From NCBI GenBank assembly GCA_946894095.1, contig OX335646.2, forward strand, positions 11,030,077-11,094,076: 64,000 bases of DNA, read 5' to 3'. Numbering within the stretch: the stretch's first letter is position 1; each line of letters starts with the position of its first letter. A model generated the notes under the pieces. That model ran no database searches and had not been told where the DNA came from. It worked only from the letters and a program-made list of their open reading frames with translations. Both the position numbers and the translations under genes were made by a program. This DNA is from Incurvaria masculella. Taxonomy: Eukaryota > Arthropoda > Insecta > Lepidoptera > Incurvariidae. Positions 33,458 through 46,200 of this stretch are shown here, one piece after another.

Positions 33458-33873
33458 TTAGACAGTTGACGCTAGCTGCAGTTCAGATTCCACGTAAAAC
33501 TGAAGGTTTCTAACATATTACGTAGATGGTAGTTGTATTCAGGTGGAACTGCGAATATGTCTCTTCCGTCAATCATGTTTGAGCATGATATTCGAAGTTA
33601 TTCTAATTTTACTTTTTCATCCTAAGAACGTGGGTTACTTTATAATTAGGAGCCCACGTGAGCCTGAAGGCAATTTTCCCTAATTAGGTGATAAAGTGAA
33701 GCTAACCCGGCGACCCGGTGTTACCGCGGCGGTCACCGGAGTAAATATAGATGGTCGAAAGCTGTAATGAAAATTGTACGTGTTAGCCGTCCTCAAATAA
33801 AGAAAGGTCCTGGCATGTCACTTAATTTTTTGTGACTTTATGGTTCCATCCGTCCAGTAACATGAAAAAAAGA
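33458..33873 (+). repeat. SINE copy S11, interrupted or rearranged, 5S-type
   Basis: Head-side piece at about 33458-33535 (ttgacgctagctgcagttcagattccacgtaaaactgaagg) and body/tail piece at about 33745-33873 (gatggtcgaaagctgtaatgaaaattgt, agaaaggtcctggcatg, ccatccgtccagtaacatgaaaaaaag). The 200 bp between them are unrelated to the SINE. Confidence 0.55.
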
Positions 33874-34924
33874 AAAACTTGAAATACAATCGTTAGCTAA
33901 GCACTCATAAATAACAATATGGTAGGTTTTACACTTTACGCTATTGTGCGGGGTAAATTGAGTGGTTGAACCAATTGAAGACGTGTCGCCCCAGATCGTA
34001 TCGTGCACCTTCGAGCATTGGAAGGGCTCGTAGGAAGGGGTAGGAGATGGGTGATGACGTAGCTGTGGAAGCTGGGAGGTGTCAATAGAGAATTAGTGAG
34101 GTCGGGGGCCGGCCGCCGCTTCGGCCCGCACGGACGAGCGCCACTCGAATGCCCGTTACAAAAGTTAATTTTGATCCCTCTCCCTGTGGGATCTCGCAAT
34201 AATGTCGAGGTCGACTGCTGTTTAAAATTCCCGGACGGTGCGGAGGAGCCGGATAACAATATGAGCCACGTAGCGCCCTCGGTCGGCGCGTTCCGGCGAT
34301 AGGTTCTCCTGACTACTCGATAACCCCGAGCACCGCTTATCGCAGTTTCGACAACTTGGGTGCTTGCAAACTTGAAAAATAAAATAGCGAAAATACTGCC
34401 CATAGAATCTACTAGATATCTCAAATGTGCTTTTGCAAACCTAATGTGATAAACTCAGGCGAGATTAATTTGAATATGGTCATTAGGATAACGCTTTCCA
34501 CACACAAACGATGCTAAGGTCAACATTATTAGTTTTATGAAACCGGACGTGGACAAGACTGAACATGGGCATCCGCAAAAGGCTATCCATACATCGGATT
34601 GGATTGAAAGTTTTAATCGAAACTAAAGGTACCTATTATTTATAACATGGTTCAACAATGTAGATAACATTAACAATTGATAATATTTATTTAGTATGTA
34701 GATCAATCTAGCTGCCCTCAAGGGCCGGTGCAGTAGTCTAACATCATGCCAGTATCAAGGTAATATACCTGTGATATGTACATATATGTATGTATAATAT
34801 ATGGTTCCCAGACACAAACCAAAATAGGTAACTCTCATTCTAAATTCAAAGGTAAGCATGACGATTCAAAGGTTGGACTGTTAGGCTGTGGCTGCGGTGT
34901 TGTTAATGTACCAACATATTTGTC
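33874..34924. other. Unassigned with a GC-rich patch
   Basis: GC-rich at about 34085-34150 and 34235-34330. Open frames on both strands are overlapping artefacts without recognisable domains. Confidence 0.4.
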
Positions 34925-35105
34925 TTTAAGATACTTTTGAGATTATCGCGGCCTTTAAACATGTTTGAAAAATGTTACGGCTTTTCACGCGGCGGGAGGA
35001 GACATTCTCCGACGATTCGCGCTGATCGTTCAGCCCGTTGGCAAAGAAGCATCCGCCACGTTCGTACGCAGCAGACGACTGACAGCTAGGTTCGCCGTGG
35101 TCGTA
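34925..35105 (+). repeat. Repeat unit shared with 50100-50280
   Basis: About 180 bp homologous to 50100-50280: catgtttgaaaaatgttacgg, cttttcacgcggcgggagg, ttctccgacg, cgttcagcccgttgg, gaagcatccgccacgttcgt and gcagcagacgactga all recur in the same order. Function unknown; probably an interspersed element or a duplicated segment. Confidence 0.6.
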
Positions 35106-38100
35106 AATCGTAAATGTGGGTGGGGGCGGAAGCGGAAATCCGTTTAGCTACGTCGCCGATATTATCGTCTTCCTTGACCTTCCTCAGTGGCTGAAGTACC
35201 GGGTTCCACATTGCAGTGAGGTAAAAGAGTCGTCTCGATTAAAGTTGACATATTTGACCTCATTAAATTTGATTCAAGATTTAACCTTCCTAGGGCTATG
35301 GCTGGGCGTGCAGCGATGGCGGCAGTGGTCGGAGTCGCGCGAAGTAAACTTGCTTCATTCTGCAAGATAAACAAGGACCCGAAGGAGATCGTATTCGGCA
35401 ACATACATATTGTAGCTCTGGCGTCGTAACTGTTTTAATATATATATTTTAAATATTGGAATCAGTGAATTTAAATTGTTTCAATTCAAATAAACCACAT
35501 AGTCAGACACTACTTCGAAAAGTCTGATGTGCCACAGGACTTTCAGACGTAAGATACGATAAAATTGAAGTCAAGCGATGACATTTTCAGGGGCTTTTTT
35601 GCCCTCCTCTTGTTGCTCGAATTTCAAGTAGAATTAATTTCGCTTTTGCTAACATTGCTCTCGTAAGTTAATCAGAACGCCTTAGGAAATGTTTATCAGA
35701 AATAAAAACACAATTTTGCCCCTGAGGGCCGCTAGGAATTGTAATGTCGGTCACGATCCTTCCGTCAGCGGTTCGGCGGGATAAAGCGTTCTGTAGATGA
35801 AATTTATGGAAACGGTCAGGTTTGCTGAAGACGTATTTTATTAAGGCAATTTGCTATTTTTGAGAACAAATATAACATCGTAATAACGCTTGTAAACCAC
35901 AGAAGACATAGAAGGGGATGTTATCCTCTAAAGTGATGGTCGTAAATCTGTACGTCCTCCGCGTGGCTTGGGCGACTAGGGCGAGGTGATATTTTGCATA
36001 ATCCGCCACTTTTTGAAATCTAAATCGCTAAAAATTACAGCAGGCTTCGGTGGCTCTTGCTGGAAACGTGAACAAATACGACGTATATTTTCGAGCCGAC
36101 CGACATAAATCCACATGAACCGGTGTTTGCGGCTCCGAACCTTGGGAAAACGCGAAGAAAAGCGAAAAGCCACGAAATATATTTTCGCTATCTAAAGGGG
36201 CTGGTTTCAATATTTTTCAATGGGATTTGGTGTCCGTGGCAGCTTTTCCTTAGAATAGTTTTAATCTTGCAATATCGTTCGATGCTAGGTTTTCTAGAGC
36301 TTCTTAGGTATGCTTGATTATTTTCTTACCTATTTATTTTCTATCATAACATTAAATCTAGGTTGTGCCAGAATACTGCAGTAGATGCCTATAAATTAGA
36401 GTTCATTATTAGTCATAGTTACGTTAACTATAACATTAATATTCGCTTTGCTGTGTGCAATAAATTGTTATATTTTTTTCCTTCTTCAGAAGGTACGTCC
36501 GATGTTTTAATAGTTGTAAATGATTTTTACGGCATTTTTATTCAAAGCTTAAGATAGATTTAATATGAATTAAATACTTAAGATTAGCCGTTCCTGAACA
36601 AACATCAGAAGGTTTTGTTATATATTTTTTAAAATAAAACAAAACAAGTCGTTATTTTTAATTGCATTCGATATTTCATATTTATATTATAATCATTTTA
36701 GACGGGTGAATTAATTTTAGTTAAGCCCCGCCTGAATCTCCATCTGTAAACCAGTAGACAACTTTTATCTGCAAACCTTTTTTTCTGCAATCGTTTTTAA
36801 TATTAAAATCAGATCAAAGAGCAAAAAGAGTAATTCAACAAGCAGTACGGATAAATATTATGTTCAACCGTTTTCCAATACGAGGCTTAGAAAACGAATT
36901 TGCGGATGGTTGGGTCCAAAATTACATAACGAAGCAACACTTTCGATATTATTTTCAATGACAAATAAAATAATCCATCGTAAATTGTGGAAAGGTTGAA
37001 TCGGAGGTATAGCTCAGGGATATAGTGGAATATGCACACAAAACTTCCGCCGTGAAGTGATAACGAAAAGTAAGTCAGGAGATCTTCAGAAGACATCGCG
37101 GTTCCCGATGACTAACCGTGGGGTTACGAGAAAATTATTACGCAAAATTTTTTTTATATATTCAAAATGACCATATAGTTGCAAGGGAATAGGGCGGCGC
37201 GTCATATGCCACAAGTTTAAACATTGCCACCGCGCGTGAATGTGCTCTGAAATAGCGTTCGTCAATTCAGTTCCCACCCACACAAACCCTCTAATACGTA
37301 TGCGACTATGTTTGCATGTACGTTTAAGTTACATGGTGCGCCCGCCGTCGAACAGCTGCCACTGCCCCCAGCAGGGAGTCCCGCTAAACCAGACCATGAG
37401 GTCAACGCCGACAAGGGTCAAGAGATTCGCCTCCTCAAACCAGTGTTCCTACGACTGGCCACGCGCAGAACATCTTGCCAGCTGCAGGACCAGTGGGCAG
37501 GGGTTCAATCAATTAAACATTAAAATTATCACTAAGGGAAATGTACAACACTAAAAAAAATTGCAACTAGACCCTTGGAAAGCGCTGTTATATTAAAATA
37601 CTCATCGGCCAACAACTGTATCCATTTTCACGTTTTCTCGGCTAATTTGGAAAAAAATGCCGGCTGGTATTTGCCGGCATTTTTTGCCGGTATCCGGCAG
37701 ACGGCTGATGCAGCAATCAATGTCAGAGGCGAAACAATCGATGATATTCCGAAATTCGAACACGGCACATGGCGTTTGACGATCAACCAGTACCACCAGT
37801 ACTTATATTCAGAAAGACAAGAAGGCAAGTTGGCACATACAGATCAACCTTCTATCTAACTGACTGACGACGGCTCTCGTTTCATAATGTTTTCTTTAGT
37901 AGATACACACATCCAGATCTCCGTAGGATCATTGGACAGACCATACAATGACATGTAAGATCTAGCCGTATATATTTTATAAGTATTTCATAAAGGGAGC
38001 CTAGTGTAAGTTTATATTTAATATATTTTTGTTGACTTTACATATCACAGGTAGAGCAGATCAAATCAGAATGAGATCAAATACCAATTTTGATCGTAGT

Positions 38101-38341
38101 ATTACCCCACAATGCACCTCCTTTGTGCTATTAAACTGGACTTGAAACACGATTTTTTTTTATTTCGTTTCGAAAAACTTTAATTACAAAAATACCAACC
38201 ACCGCGGGGACCACATACCGTTTTAAATGGATTCCGAACATTATGATGAACAAGGATATATTTAAATCTCCACTAATTATAAGACACTAGGGGGTGGCAT
38301 ATCTGTAATTTTGGAAGTTTATAAACATGTTTTTCGAGGGG
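35106..38341. other. Unassigned, mostly AT-rich
   Basis: No gene or transposon recognised over this stretch. A short stem at 37650-37684 (aaaaaatgccggc and gccggcattttt) precedes a 94-codon open frame at 37575-37859 that I do not recognise and whose codons are not clearly protein-like. Confidence 0.4.
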
Positions 38342-38666
38342 CTTATACTAACGAAGCTGATTATAAAAAACTATTTTTCGGAAGTGTTTGTCTGTCCGTC
38401 TTCAACAATGTTTGACCGCTTTTCACGATCAAACGGCTAATCCTGTTTAGATGCGGTTTTCACTAATAGAATCAATCTCAAAGAAGTTTTTGCCAAATAT
38501 CACCACGATATGTTGAAAAATGAGGGAGAAGTAAGCGACAACGTATATGACTTTTTTGACCACCGAATTGACGCGTTGTAGGAAGGCGTCTCGGCGGCCG
38601 ACTCTAATTGTCACAATCATCGAACGGTGAGCAGACTGTATAATATCGAACCGCGGGCACAGCTAG
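38342..38666 (+). mobile_element. Helitron-like fragment
   Basis: The 5' part ttatactaacgaagctgattataaaaa and the internal aatcctgtttagatgcggttttcactaatagaatc resemble lepidopteran Helitron 5' regions. The 3' end cgaaccgcgggcacagCTAG, followed by T at 38663-38667, matches the common Helitron terminus. The hairpin before CTAG is weak and the 5' boundary is uncertain. Confidence 0.5.
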
Positions 38667-39159
38667 TTTCTGATAAAACGGGAACACCCAGTGTCGATCC
38701 CAAGGCCTTCTCACCGTTAGAGACCAACGCGGAGATACTACTAAGCCCAAGGCTCAACTTAGCTCAAAATACTTCTCCGTTCTCACTCAAGAGACCGCTC
38801 AGAAATTGTAATTTATTCGCGAAGAAAACACTTAATATACTAAAATAATCATAAGAGAAAAAAACATTAACTAAATTAAACATAGTAAAAGTAAACTTAA
38901 TAATGTCTGACGCTAATCCTAGCTATTACAACAATCGGTTATGATACCTATTCAAACTTCAAAATGTTTATCAAAATAGCAAATTACATAAATCGATTGC
39001 GAACATTTCTTAAATTTCCCTAAATTAACATTACATGTAATCGATCAATACTTGTAATTTTTTATTGAAGGAAGAGCAATTTCTGCGAACGAATGTGTTT
39101 TTAAAATAACTACTATGACATTTTATTTTATGAACATAAAATGTGTTGCCGAAACGAGT

Positions 39160-39347
39160 TAGCCCCGATTGCAGGAAGAGAGGTCTTAGTTAATTAGTGT
39201 TCAAACACGTCACTTTTGGTGAACAGCATGGAGTTGAGTCCATGCTGTTCACCAAAAGTGACGTGATATTTTAAATAAAAAGGAACGTGTTTAATCAAAC
39301 GTTGGCATTAATTCTGATGTTTTGTCCTTTCGTGCACTCGGCCCTTA
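39160..39347. mobile_element. Hairpin MITE, family shared with 56588-56750
   Basis: Left end ccgattgcaggaagagagg and right end cctttcgtgcactcggccct are imperfect inverted tips shared with 56588-56750. The core contains a perfect 27-bp inverted repeat (39206-39232 and 39239-39265, cacgtcacttttggtgaaca and onward) around a 6-bp loop. Confidence 0.65.
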
Positions 39348-39354
39348 GTAGGGC

Positions 39355-39720
39355 AGAGAGTAAGCATGGGGTTTCAATTTTAGAACGCATGATTTTGAAT
39401 AACATGATTAGATCCCTATTTTTCAAGGGTGCTAAAATTTCATCGATTTGATCGTAAATATTTGGGACTAGGTATTTATCGACTTGAAAGAGCTGCTGTG
39501 CGCAGTAAGAAACCTAACATTGTATAAGCTTTAGCAGTAAAATGCCCAGTATGGTATTTAAATAGAGCTTTACTATCGACATTTACTCCAAGAACTTTAA
39601 CCTAGTCAACTATTTTAATATTTTTATTCCCGATTGAAAAGGGAATGTAATTTGTAGCAATAGATGACCAAATAAACTTCGTATGTAAATATCCGGTAAC
39701 TTAGCCTGTAATAAAAAACT
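39355..39720 (-). pseudogene. LINE fragment (Jockey/CR1-type thumb region)
   Basis: On the - strand from about 39720: a WSS...TNYIPFSIGNKNIKIVD segment, then VKVLGVNVDSKALF and KAYTMLGFLLR, which follow the typical LINE ORF2 pattern (xxxLGVxxDSKLxFxxHxxxxxxKAxxMLGFxxR). Stops interrupt it. The catalytic box and C-terminus are absent. Confidence 0.6.
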
Positions 39721-42009
39721 ATAACAAATTAATCACTGTCCTCCAATTGAAGTTAAGATCGAAGCAACCAAATAAAGTATGATCCTATATTAGGTATGGG
39801 TACATTTCGTGTTGTCCTTCCATATTTGTTATAACTTTTTTGTAGAATACTGAGTAAACCCATTTCATTTTATTCTACCAAGGATGAAATGAACAGTTGT
39901 TGACAGATGACGAGAAACAGAGTTGACGCTTGAAAAGGCCACTTAACATTTTACATTTCAAAGGTCTCCTTTTCACGAAAAAAGTACGCACGCAGTAATT
40001 GTGTGTCAGAGGTCAAGTCGCTTGTGAATCAGAATGAGGTAGGAGCCTCTACTTTGCTCTACCAAATTCAAGAATGTATCGATTGAATTAACTTCTGTCG
40101 AATATTTCCTACACACCCTCCATTGCGATTGATCGATGAAGAGACAAAAATAGAGTATATAAAATAGAGAATATATAATAGTGATGTGAAATTCATTAAT
40201 AATTTTTTTAAACATTATCTTCTCGGGATTTAAAAAAAACCCTTCATAACGAACAGAGTCTCCAACGGGATCTTAAAAAGATTGATTAAAGTATTAATGA
40301 AACGTGTTGCGATGTGAAAGTTGCTCTAGGTATGGACATAGGAATAATTGTAATCACATATATAAAAACAAACGCTATGCTTTCGCGAAAAAAATGTGAG
40401 ATTTAGATCGAGCTCAGCTAATTGTAGACTTACATTTCAGAAATGACTTTAGTTAGGTCGTAAAGACAACGTTTAAATAAAAAAAAACTATTTGCAATCG
40501 GTTTACGTGATGCTCCGCGTATTTTTGTAACTCTCCCTTAGAGAGTATTTTTATAACTCTCGTTTCCTGTGACGTGAAGCCAATTTGTGCAAAAACTAGA
40601 GCGAAATGCAGCCCCACTGCAGGCTATTCATGTTATGGATTGTACGATCAACCGTGGAAACCGAAATTCTATTGAAAAGAACGGCGCGCGCCTCCTCCGG
40701 AATTGGCATGCATCGCCGAACAGATTTATTCGGGGCGGATTCGTCGGCGGGGCGGTGAGCGGGTAGAGGCTGTTTTCACAAGCTGTGATTTTCGCTAGGA
40801 CTATTTTTCCAGGAAATATTATTGGATTTAGCGTAAGTGCCGACGCGTTCAGATGCCGACCTTATTTCCGATCGCTTTTACACTATGGAGTGCAAATATG
40901 GTTTCACGGATACAAATTTACTTTCCTACACGTCCTTTGGGAAAATTACCTACAGTAAGCTGCATTATCAACTTAAATTCACATTTCAATTTAGTATAAG
41001 AAAAAGAGCTGCATAAGTATCCTGGGATTCGAACCTGCGGTCTCCGAAAACAATAAATAACCAGCTTAAGATGTTTTTAATATTGCGAGGCAACGAATTG
41101 AAAGGGTAGGGGAACGGAAAAACTTAGGGTTAAATAAACTTATAATACTAATGCTCGACGTATAACGAGTTGTAACAGCTACCTATGTGGAGTACACCAT
41201 CTATTGTTAGGACAATTTTACAATTAAAATTGTCACTAGAATTGTAAAACAAACAGATATTGCACCAGATAAGAGTGGACCCTAAGATATTTTATTTAAC
41301 CAATAGCAGGCAATGTTTATAAATACAAATGATTTTAAATGTTTTATTCATTTCAGATATATTTAAAAGACGTTAACATTAAGATAGCAGTAAATATTTG
41401 TCAAGGTAGCAAATTCATGAAAGAGGCAAGGAATTTCACCGGGGAGTTGGTGCAGATTGCCGACTCACCGCGCCCGGCGCGGCGGGGGCTGTGGCGACAG
41501 CGCGGCCCGGGCGCGACGGGAACCATCCGATACGTGATAAATGACACCCTCGCGCCATTTCCCTACCCTTACCCTGAACCCTCACAACATTCGCGCCGAG
41601 ATTCCGGAAACTAATAGTTACCCCCGGCCCCGCACGCCTCGCTCGCCCGCACTTTCGGCGCCGTCACCCACAAATTGCAGTAGATTTCTTCAAGTCCGAA
41701 CGTTCTTCCGGACATTATTCACAGAAGGGTATCTGACAGTTGGTTCTTGTAAAGCGATAATCGATTTGGAAGCGAGGTCCTTTGCACTAACCTGCTCCGA
41801 GGTAACTGTCGTTATCTTAGGTACTGTGGAAATATCAGGAACGCTGGCGCTAAACATTGAAATGAAATAGTAAATCTTTTTTTTGCATTTTAATAATAAG
41901 TTAGGTTTGAAATTTTTTTTAAATAAATAACCGCTATGTGTTGCTGTACTGAGACATCAAAATGTGCTCAGAAAAAAAAACCATCTAACCTCGCGAAACC
42001 ACGCTCAAA
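39721..42009. other. Unassigned with a GC-rich patch; small hairpin remnant
   Basis: GC-rich at about 41450-41530 and 41615-41660. At about 41186-41262 there is a piece resembling the end of the hairpin element at 49864-50000 (gtggagtacaccatctattgtta). No exon recognised. Confidence 0.4.
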
Positions 42010-42560
42010 GCTGAAGCATCATACCGGCTGATGTGAACTATTCATTGCATTGCGAGCTATTGGAACTTTTTTATTTAAATTACGTTGGAAGACTCCCAGG
42101 TTGTAAATATGAGGAAAGGCCAACGGAGGTTTTTTATCCTTGCGAAAGACACTCGCCGGTAAAGAGTTCCACAAACTGGCAGTGTCTTAGGAAAGTGGAT
42201 TTAAGAAACTGTTGGTTCGCAAAAGATTGCTAAAACGGGTGCAATGATTCGAGTCGAGTGCTTCGGATATAGATTGGGTGGGCAGGAATAATTGAGCAAC
42301 AGAGTAACGTCCCTAACCTGTAGCATAGACGAACCGTCTGTGGTGAGATTCGGGTCTCCAAAAACACAGACGGCCCGGCGCTGAATTTGAGTCCAAGGAC
42401 ACCAACAAGACTAAAGAAGAAGTAGTCGCACCGGTGAAAATATCCTTCTGCAAGGTTTCACTATAGTTTTTGCTAAGAATGTTTAGGCTCGGGCTCAATA
42501 AAATGCCAAAACCTTTGGAAATGTTGAAGCCCAAGTAGGTCAAGTGGTACGACACAGGAA
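42010..42560 (-). pseudogene. LINE 3'-end fragment, family A
   Basis: On the - strand the C-terminal part of ORF2 can be read across frameshifts: YLGFNISKGFGILLSPSLN, a block around NSAPGRLCF, and then SLWNSLPASVF and IYNLGVFQRNLNKK near 42090-42215, ending at a stop. WNSLPxxVF...YNxxxFKxxxN is the usual C-terminus of Jockey/R1-like LINEs. It overlaps in sequence with the family A fragment at 6480-6760. Confidence 0.65.
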
Positions 42561-42584
42561 CGAATTTAATTGACTAGCTAACTA

Positions 42585-42877
42585 GAAAAAATCGGCCAAG
42601 TGCGAGTCGGACTCGCACACGAAGGGTTCCGTACCATCGTACAAGAATTAACAGAAAAATCATGTTTTTGGTAAATATGGGCCCTCTTTAATTTTTATAT
42701 TTGACCTACATATTTTTTGTTATAGCGGCAAAATAAATACACACTCTGTGAAAATTTCAGCTGCCTAGCTATTATAGTTGATGAGATACAGCCCTGTGAC
42801 AGACGGACGGACGGACGGACTGCGGAGGCTTAGTAATAGGGTTCCGTTAGCACCCTTTGGGTATGGAACCCTAAAAA
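42585..42877 (+). repeat. Interspersed (GACG)n repeat, copy R5
   Basis: Starts atcggccaagtgcgagtcgga and ends gggtatggaaccctaaaaa. It contains ttgttatagcggcaaaataaatacacactctg and a short ggac array near 42800-42820. Confidence 0.85.
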
Positions 42878-43255
42878 GTACCAGAATGCCGAAAGTTTTC
42901 CAAATGAACTCGGTTAGCACAGCTCATCGGAATGCGTCGAAGAATTTAAATTTTATCGTGTCGATTATTATCACGTGACACGAAAGCTGTGCACTAATCT
43001 GCGGTCTTGTTTTTCAGTCACATCTCTTGCCGAGAGCTTCCGGCGCACGCTTGCGGGCGGGGTGGGACACCCCCCGGTGCGGGAGCGGAGGCCACTCCCG
43101 CAAACTTTACCCATTTCGTTCGGCTGCAGTTTCGAAGAAGACGTGGATGGAATATTTTATGCGTTCCTCTGCTTGTTACCACTGATTAATTTTGGTTATT
43201 CTGAGGTTATTTGTGCTTCGCGTGTGATTTTGTTTTAGTAGTTTTTCGAGGAATC
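42878..43255. other. Unassigned; possible splice-acceptor context
   Basis: A polypyrimidine-cag at 43008-43017 (gtcttgtttttcag) precedes a GC-rich stretch at 43018-43100. The frame is open for about 70 codons but shows no domain, so an exon cannot be claimed. Confidence 0.35.
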
Positions 43256-43269
43256 AATATGAGAGGAAG
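43256..43269. repeat. Target-site duplication, left copy
   Basis: aatatgagaggaag, repeated at 46381-46394 directly after the poly(A) of the LINE. The first one or two a's are ambiguous with the poly(A). Confidence 0.85.
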
Positions 43270-46200
43270 AAAGAAAGCTGCCAAAGTGACAAGTCGCTGT
43301 CATTTTTGGAAAAATCTAAATATTTACATTTTTATCATTATTTAACAATTTTAGTAGTTTTATTGAGTTTACTTTGGCGATTCACCCCTAAAAATAGGTA
43401 AATGATGTGAAACAATCATTAAATAGGTACTCTTACTATGCAAAATGTTCCTCAAGCATCATCACAGCCAACCGCCGTCAGAAGGCAACCACAGTCAGCT
43501 TCGCAGACAACACCAGCCTTGCTGACCTGCCCTTACTGCCCGAAAATATGTAAGGGGAACAAAGGACTCAGCATACATCATTCCAGAATTCATCGTAATA
43601 ATCAGTCATTCGATTTGCAAAATACAACACAAAACCATGCCCTACAGATTCAGACATTGAAAGAAAAAATTGCCGAATATAAATCAAAAATAAGAATTCT
43701 TAGAAGAATACCAAAGGGCGCACGGATAGCGGCAGCGGAGAAGTTAACACAAGTAATAGAAAATTGTATTGCCCAAAACGATACAGACAGTTGGGAAAAA
43801 ATTACTTTATTTTCATATATCGCCCTCAGAATACCAGATGGAGCCAGAGAAGACAGGTGCCTTTCAAAAAAAATTAAGGACAACGTTCAAAATTACGACA
43901 AAGATTTCCATATAACAGAAATATCCGCAATTCATTGTAACCTTCAACGAAGGGTTGAAGCAAAAGTAGCAGACGGTGACCTAAAAGGTGCAGTTCGTCT
44001 GTTGTCATCGGAAGACAAACTTGCAGACAGAGATGACAGCGTACTGGAGACCTTAAGAAATAAACATCCTTCTCCATCTAGACCGCTTATCTTCCGTGAT
44101 AACCCCAGCGAGAGTATAGAATACCTCACTGTTACCGAGAAAATGGTACTTGAAGGTATTTCGAGTTTTCCTAACGGTTCTGCATCAGGACCGGATGGAT
44201 TAAGGCCACAACACTTAAAAGATATGATCTCATACTGTACTGGAGATGCAGGTCAACGTCTCTTAAAGTCTATTGTTAAACTTTGTAATTTTATGCTCGC
44301 CGGAAAAGTTAACCCAGATATCTGCCAATATTTATACGGAGCATCTTTGTGTGCACTGACCAAAAAAGACGGTGGCCTACGACCAATTGCAGTGGGAAAT
44401 ACATTCAGGCGACTCACTGCTAAGCTGTGCTGCAAATTAGCAAGAATACATCTAGAACAATATTTTAAGCCGATTCAAATGGGATTTGGAGTAGAGAAAG
44501 GATGCGAAGCAGCAATCCATGCCACGAGGTCGTATAAAAACTTAAATGGTTCCAAAGATAAAGTTTTGCTTAAAATAGATCTTAAAAATGCCTTCAATTG
44601 CGTAGAAAGAGATTCGATGCTGGAAGCAATCAAAAATAAAGCACCAAAGCTTTTTCCTTTTTTATGGCAGTGCTACGCAAACCCATCAATTTATTTTTTT
44701 GGTAAAAATACCATAGATTCCCAAGTTGGAGCACAGCAAGGAGATCCTCTGGGGCCCCTCATCTTCAGCCTATCAATACATCCAATAATTGAAGCACTAA
44801 CATCCGAACTTAACATTTGGTACCTGGATGATGGCACACTGGGAGGTTCAGCGGAAGATGTTTTAAAAGATCTATCAAAATTAATTGAAGAATTCAAATC
44901 CATTGGGCTAGAATTTAATGCTAGCAAATGTGAACTAATATTTTTATCAAATTACGACAACGATGTGCATTCGCAATTCAAAGATGTTTTGCTAGATATC
45001 AAGATCACTGATCTTAGCAATTTATGTTTACTAGGCGCACCGATTACCATTGAGGCAACGCCTGATTTTCTTGAAAACAAATTAAGTATTTTAGAATTAA
45101 CTTTTAGTCGCCTACGCTTGCTGCATTCCCATATGGCATATGTAATTCTTAAGACTTGTTTCGGTATGCCAAAGCTCATATACCTTGCCAGAACAACTCC
45201 TTCTTGGCTATTTCAGGAGAAAATTTTGAAAATTGATAGTACAATCAAACAAGCTCTAGAAGATATTTTGAATATCAGTTTGAACGAAGATCAATGGCTG
45301 CAAGCTTCATTGCCTATATGGAATGGTGGCCTTGGAGTACGCCGGTTCACTGACATTGGAATACCTGCATTTTTGGCGTCAGCATTTGGAGTCGCAGATC
45401 TTGTCACAGCCATATTAACCAGAAATAGTGACGAGAATGTGATTTGCCATTTGAACGAAGCTTTAAATGCCTGGAAAAGCTTGTGCCCAGGTGAAGAACT
45501 CCCATCAAATCTATGCTCACAAAAACTTTGGGATGCATCCGTTGTAAAACGGTTGCACAACGTACTTTTAAATTCCGACTCAATTGTAGAACAGGCGCGT
45601 ATCCGCGCAGTGTCCACACCAGAGGCTGGTGCATGGCTTCACGCCATACCATCATCGCACACCGGCACTTTTTTGGATAATAATTGCCTAAGAATTGTCA
45701 TCGCTCTTCGCCTTGGTTGCGACATGTGCCTGCCGCATAAGTGCAGTTGCGGCATTATGGTCGATACCAAAGGACGCCATGGATTAAGTTGCCTGAAATG
45801 TGCAGGCAGATTTTCACGTCATGCAACCCTCAACCAATTAATTAAAAGAGCACTTTCCTCTGCAAATATTCCATCATTATTAGAGCCGGTGGGCCTGAGT
45901 AGGGATGATGGAAAGAGACCAGATGGCATGACCATAATTCCATGGGACAAAGGCAGGGCTCTGGTGTGGGACGCCACATGCGTAGATACATTGGCGGCCT
46001 CATATGTTAGTTCGACCGCTCGCACGTCAGGAGCAGCAGCAGAAACTGCTGCAAGATTAAAACACTCAAAATATTCGGCAATTAAAGTAAATTATGAGTT
46101 CGTTGCTTTTGCGGTCGAGACTTTAGGTGTTTGGAGTAAGGATACAAAATTATTTGTCAAAAACTTGGGTTCTAAATTAAAAGAATGTTCAGGCGATTAC

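Noticed and set aside
33936..34424. 162-codon open frame on the - strand
   Set aside because: No domain or homology signal recognised; the + strand is also open over much of it, and flanking sequence is unremarkable.
37575..37859. 94-codon open frame with a tidy stop
   Set aside because: I do not recognise the product; an internal hairpin contributes repetitive residues, and there is no splice or promoter support.
43007..43238. Exon after the acceptor-like tttttcag at 43010-43017
   Set aside because: The downstream GC-rich sequence has no protein signature and the donor site is weak.
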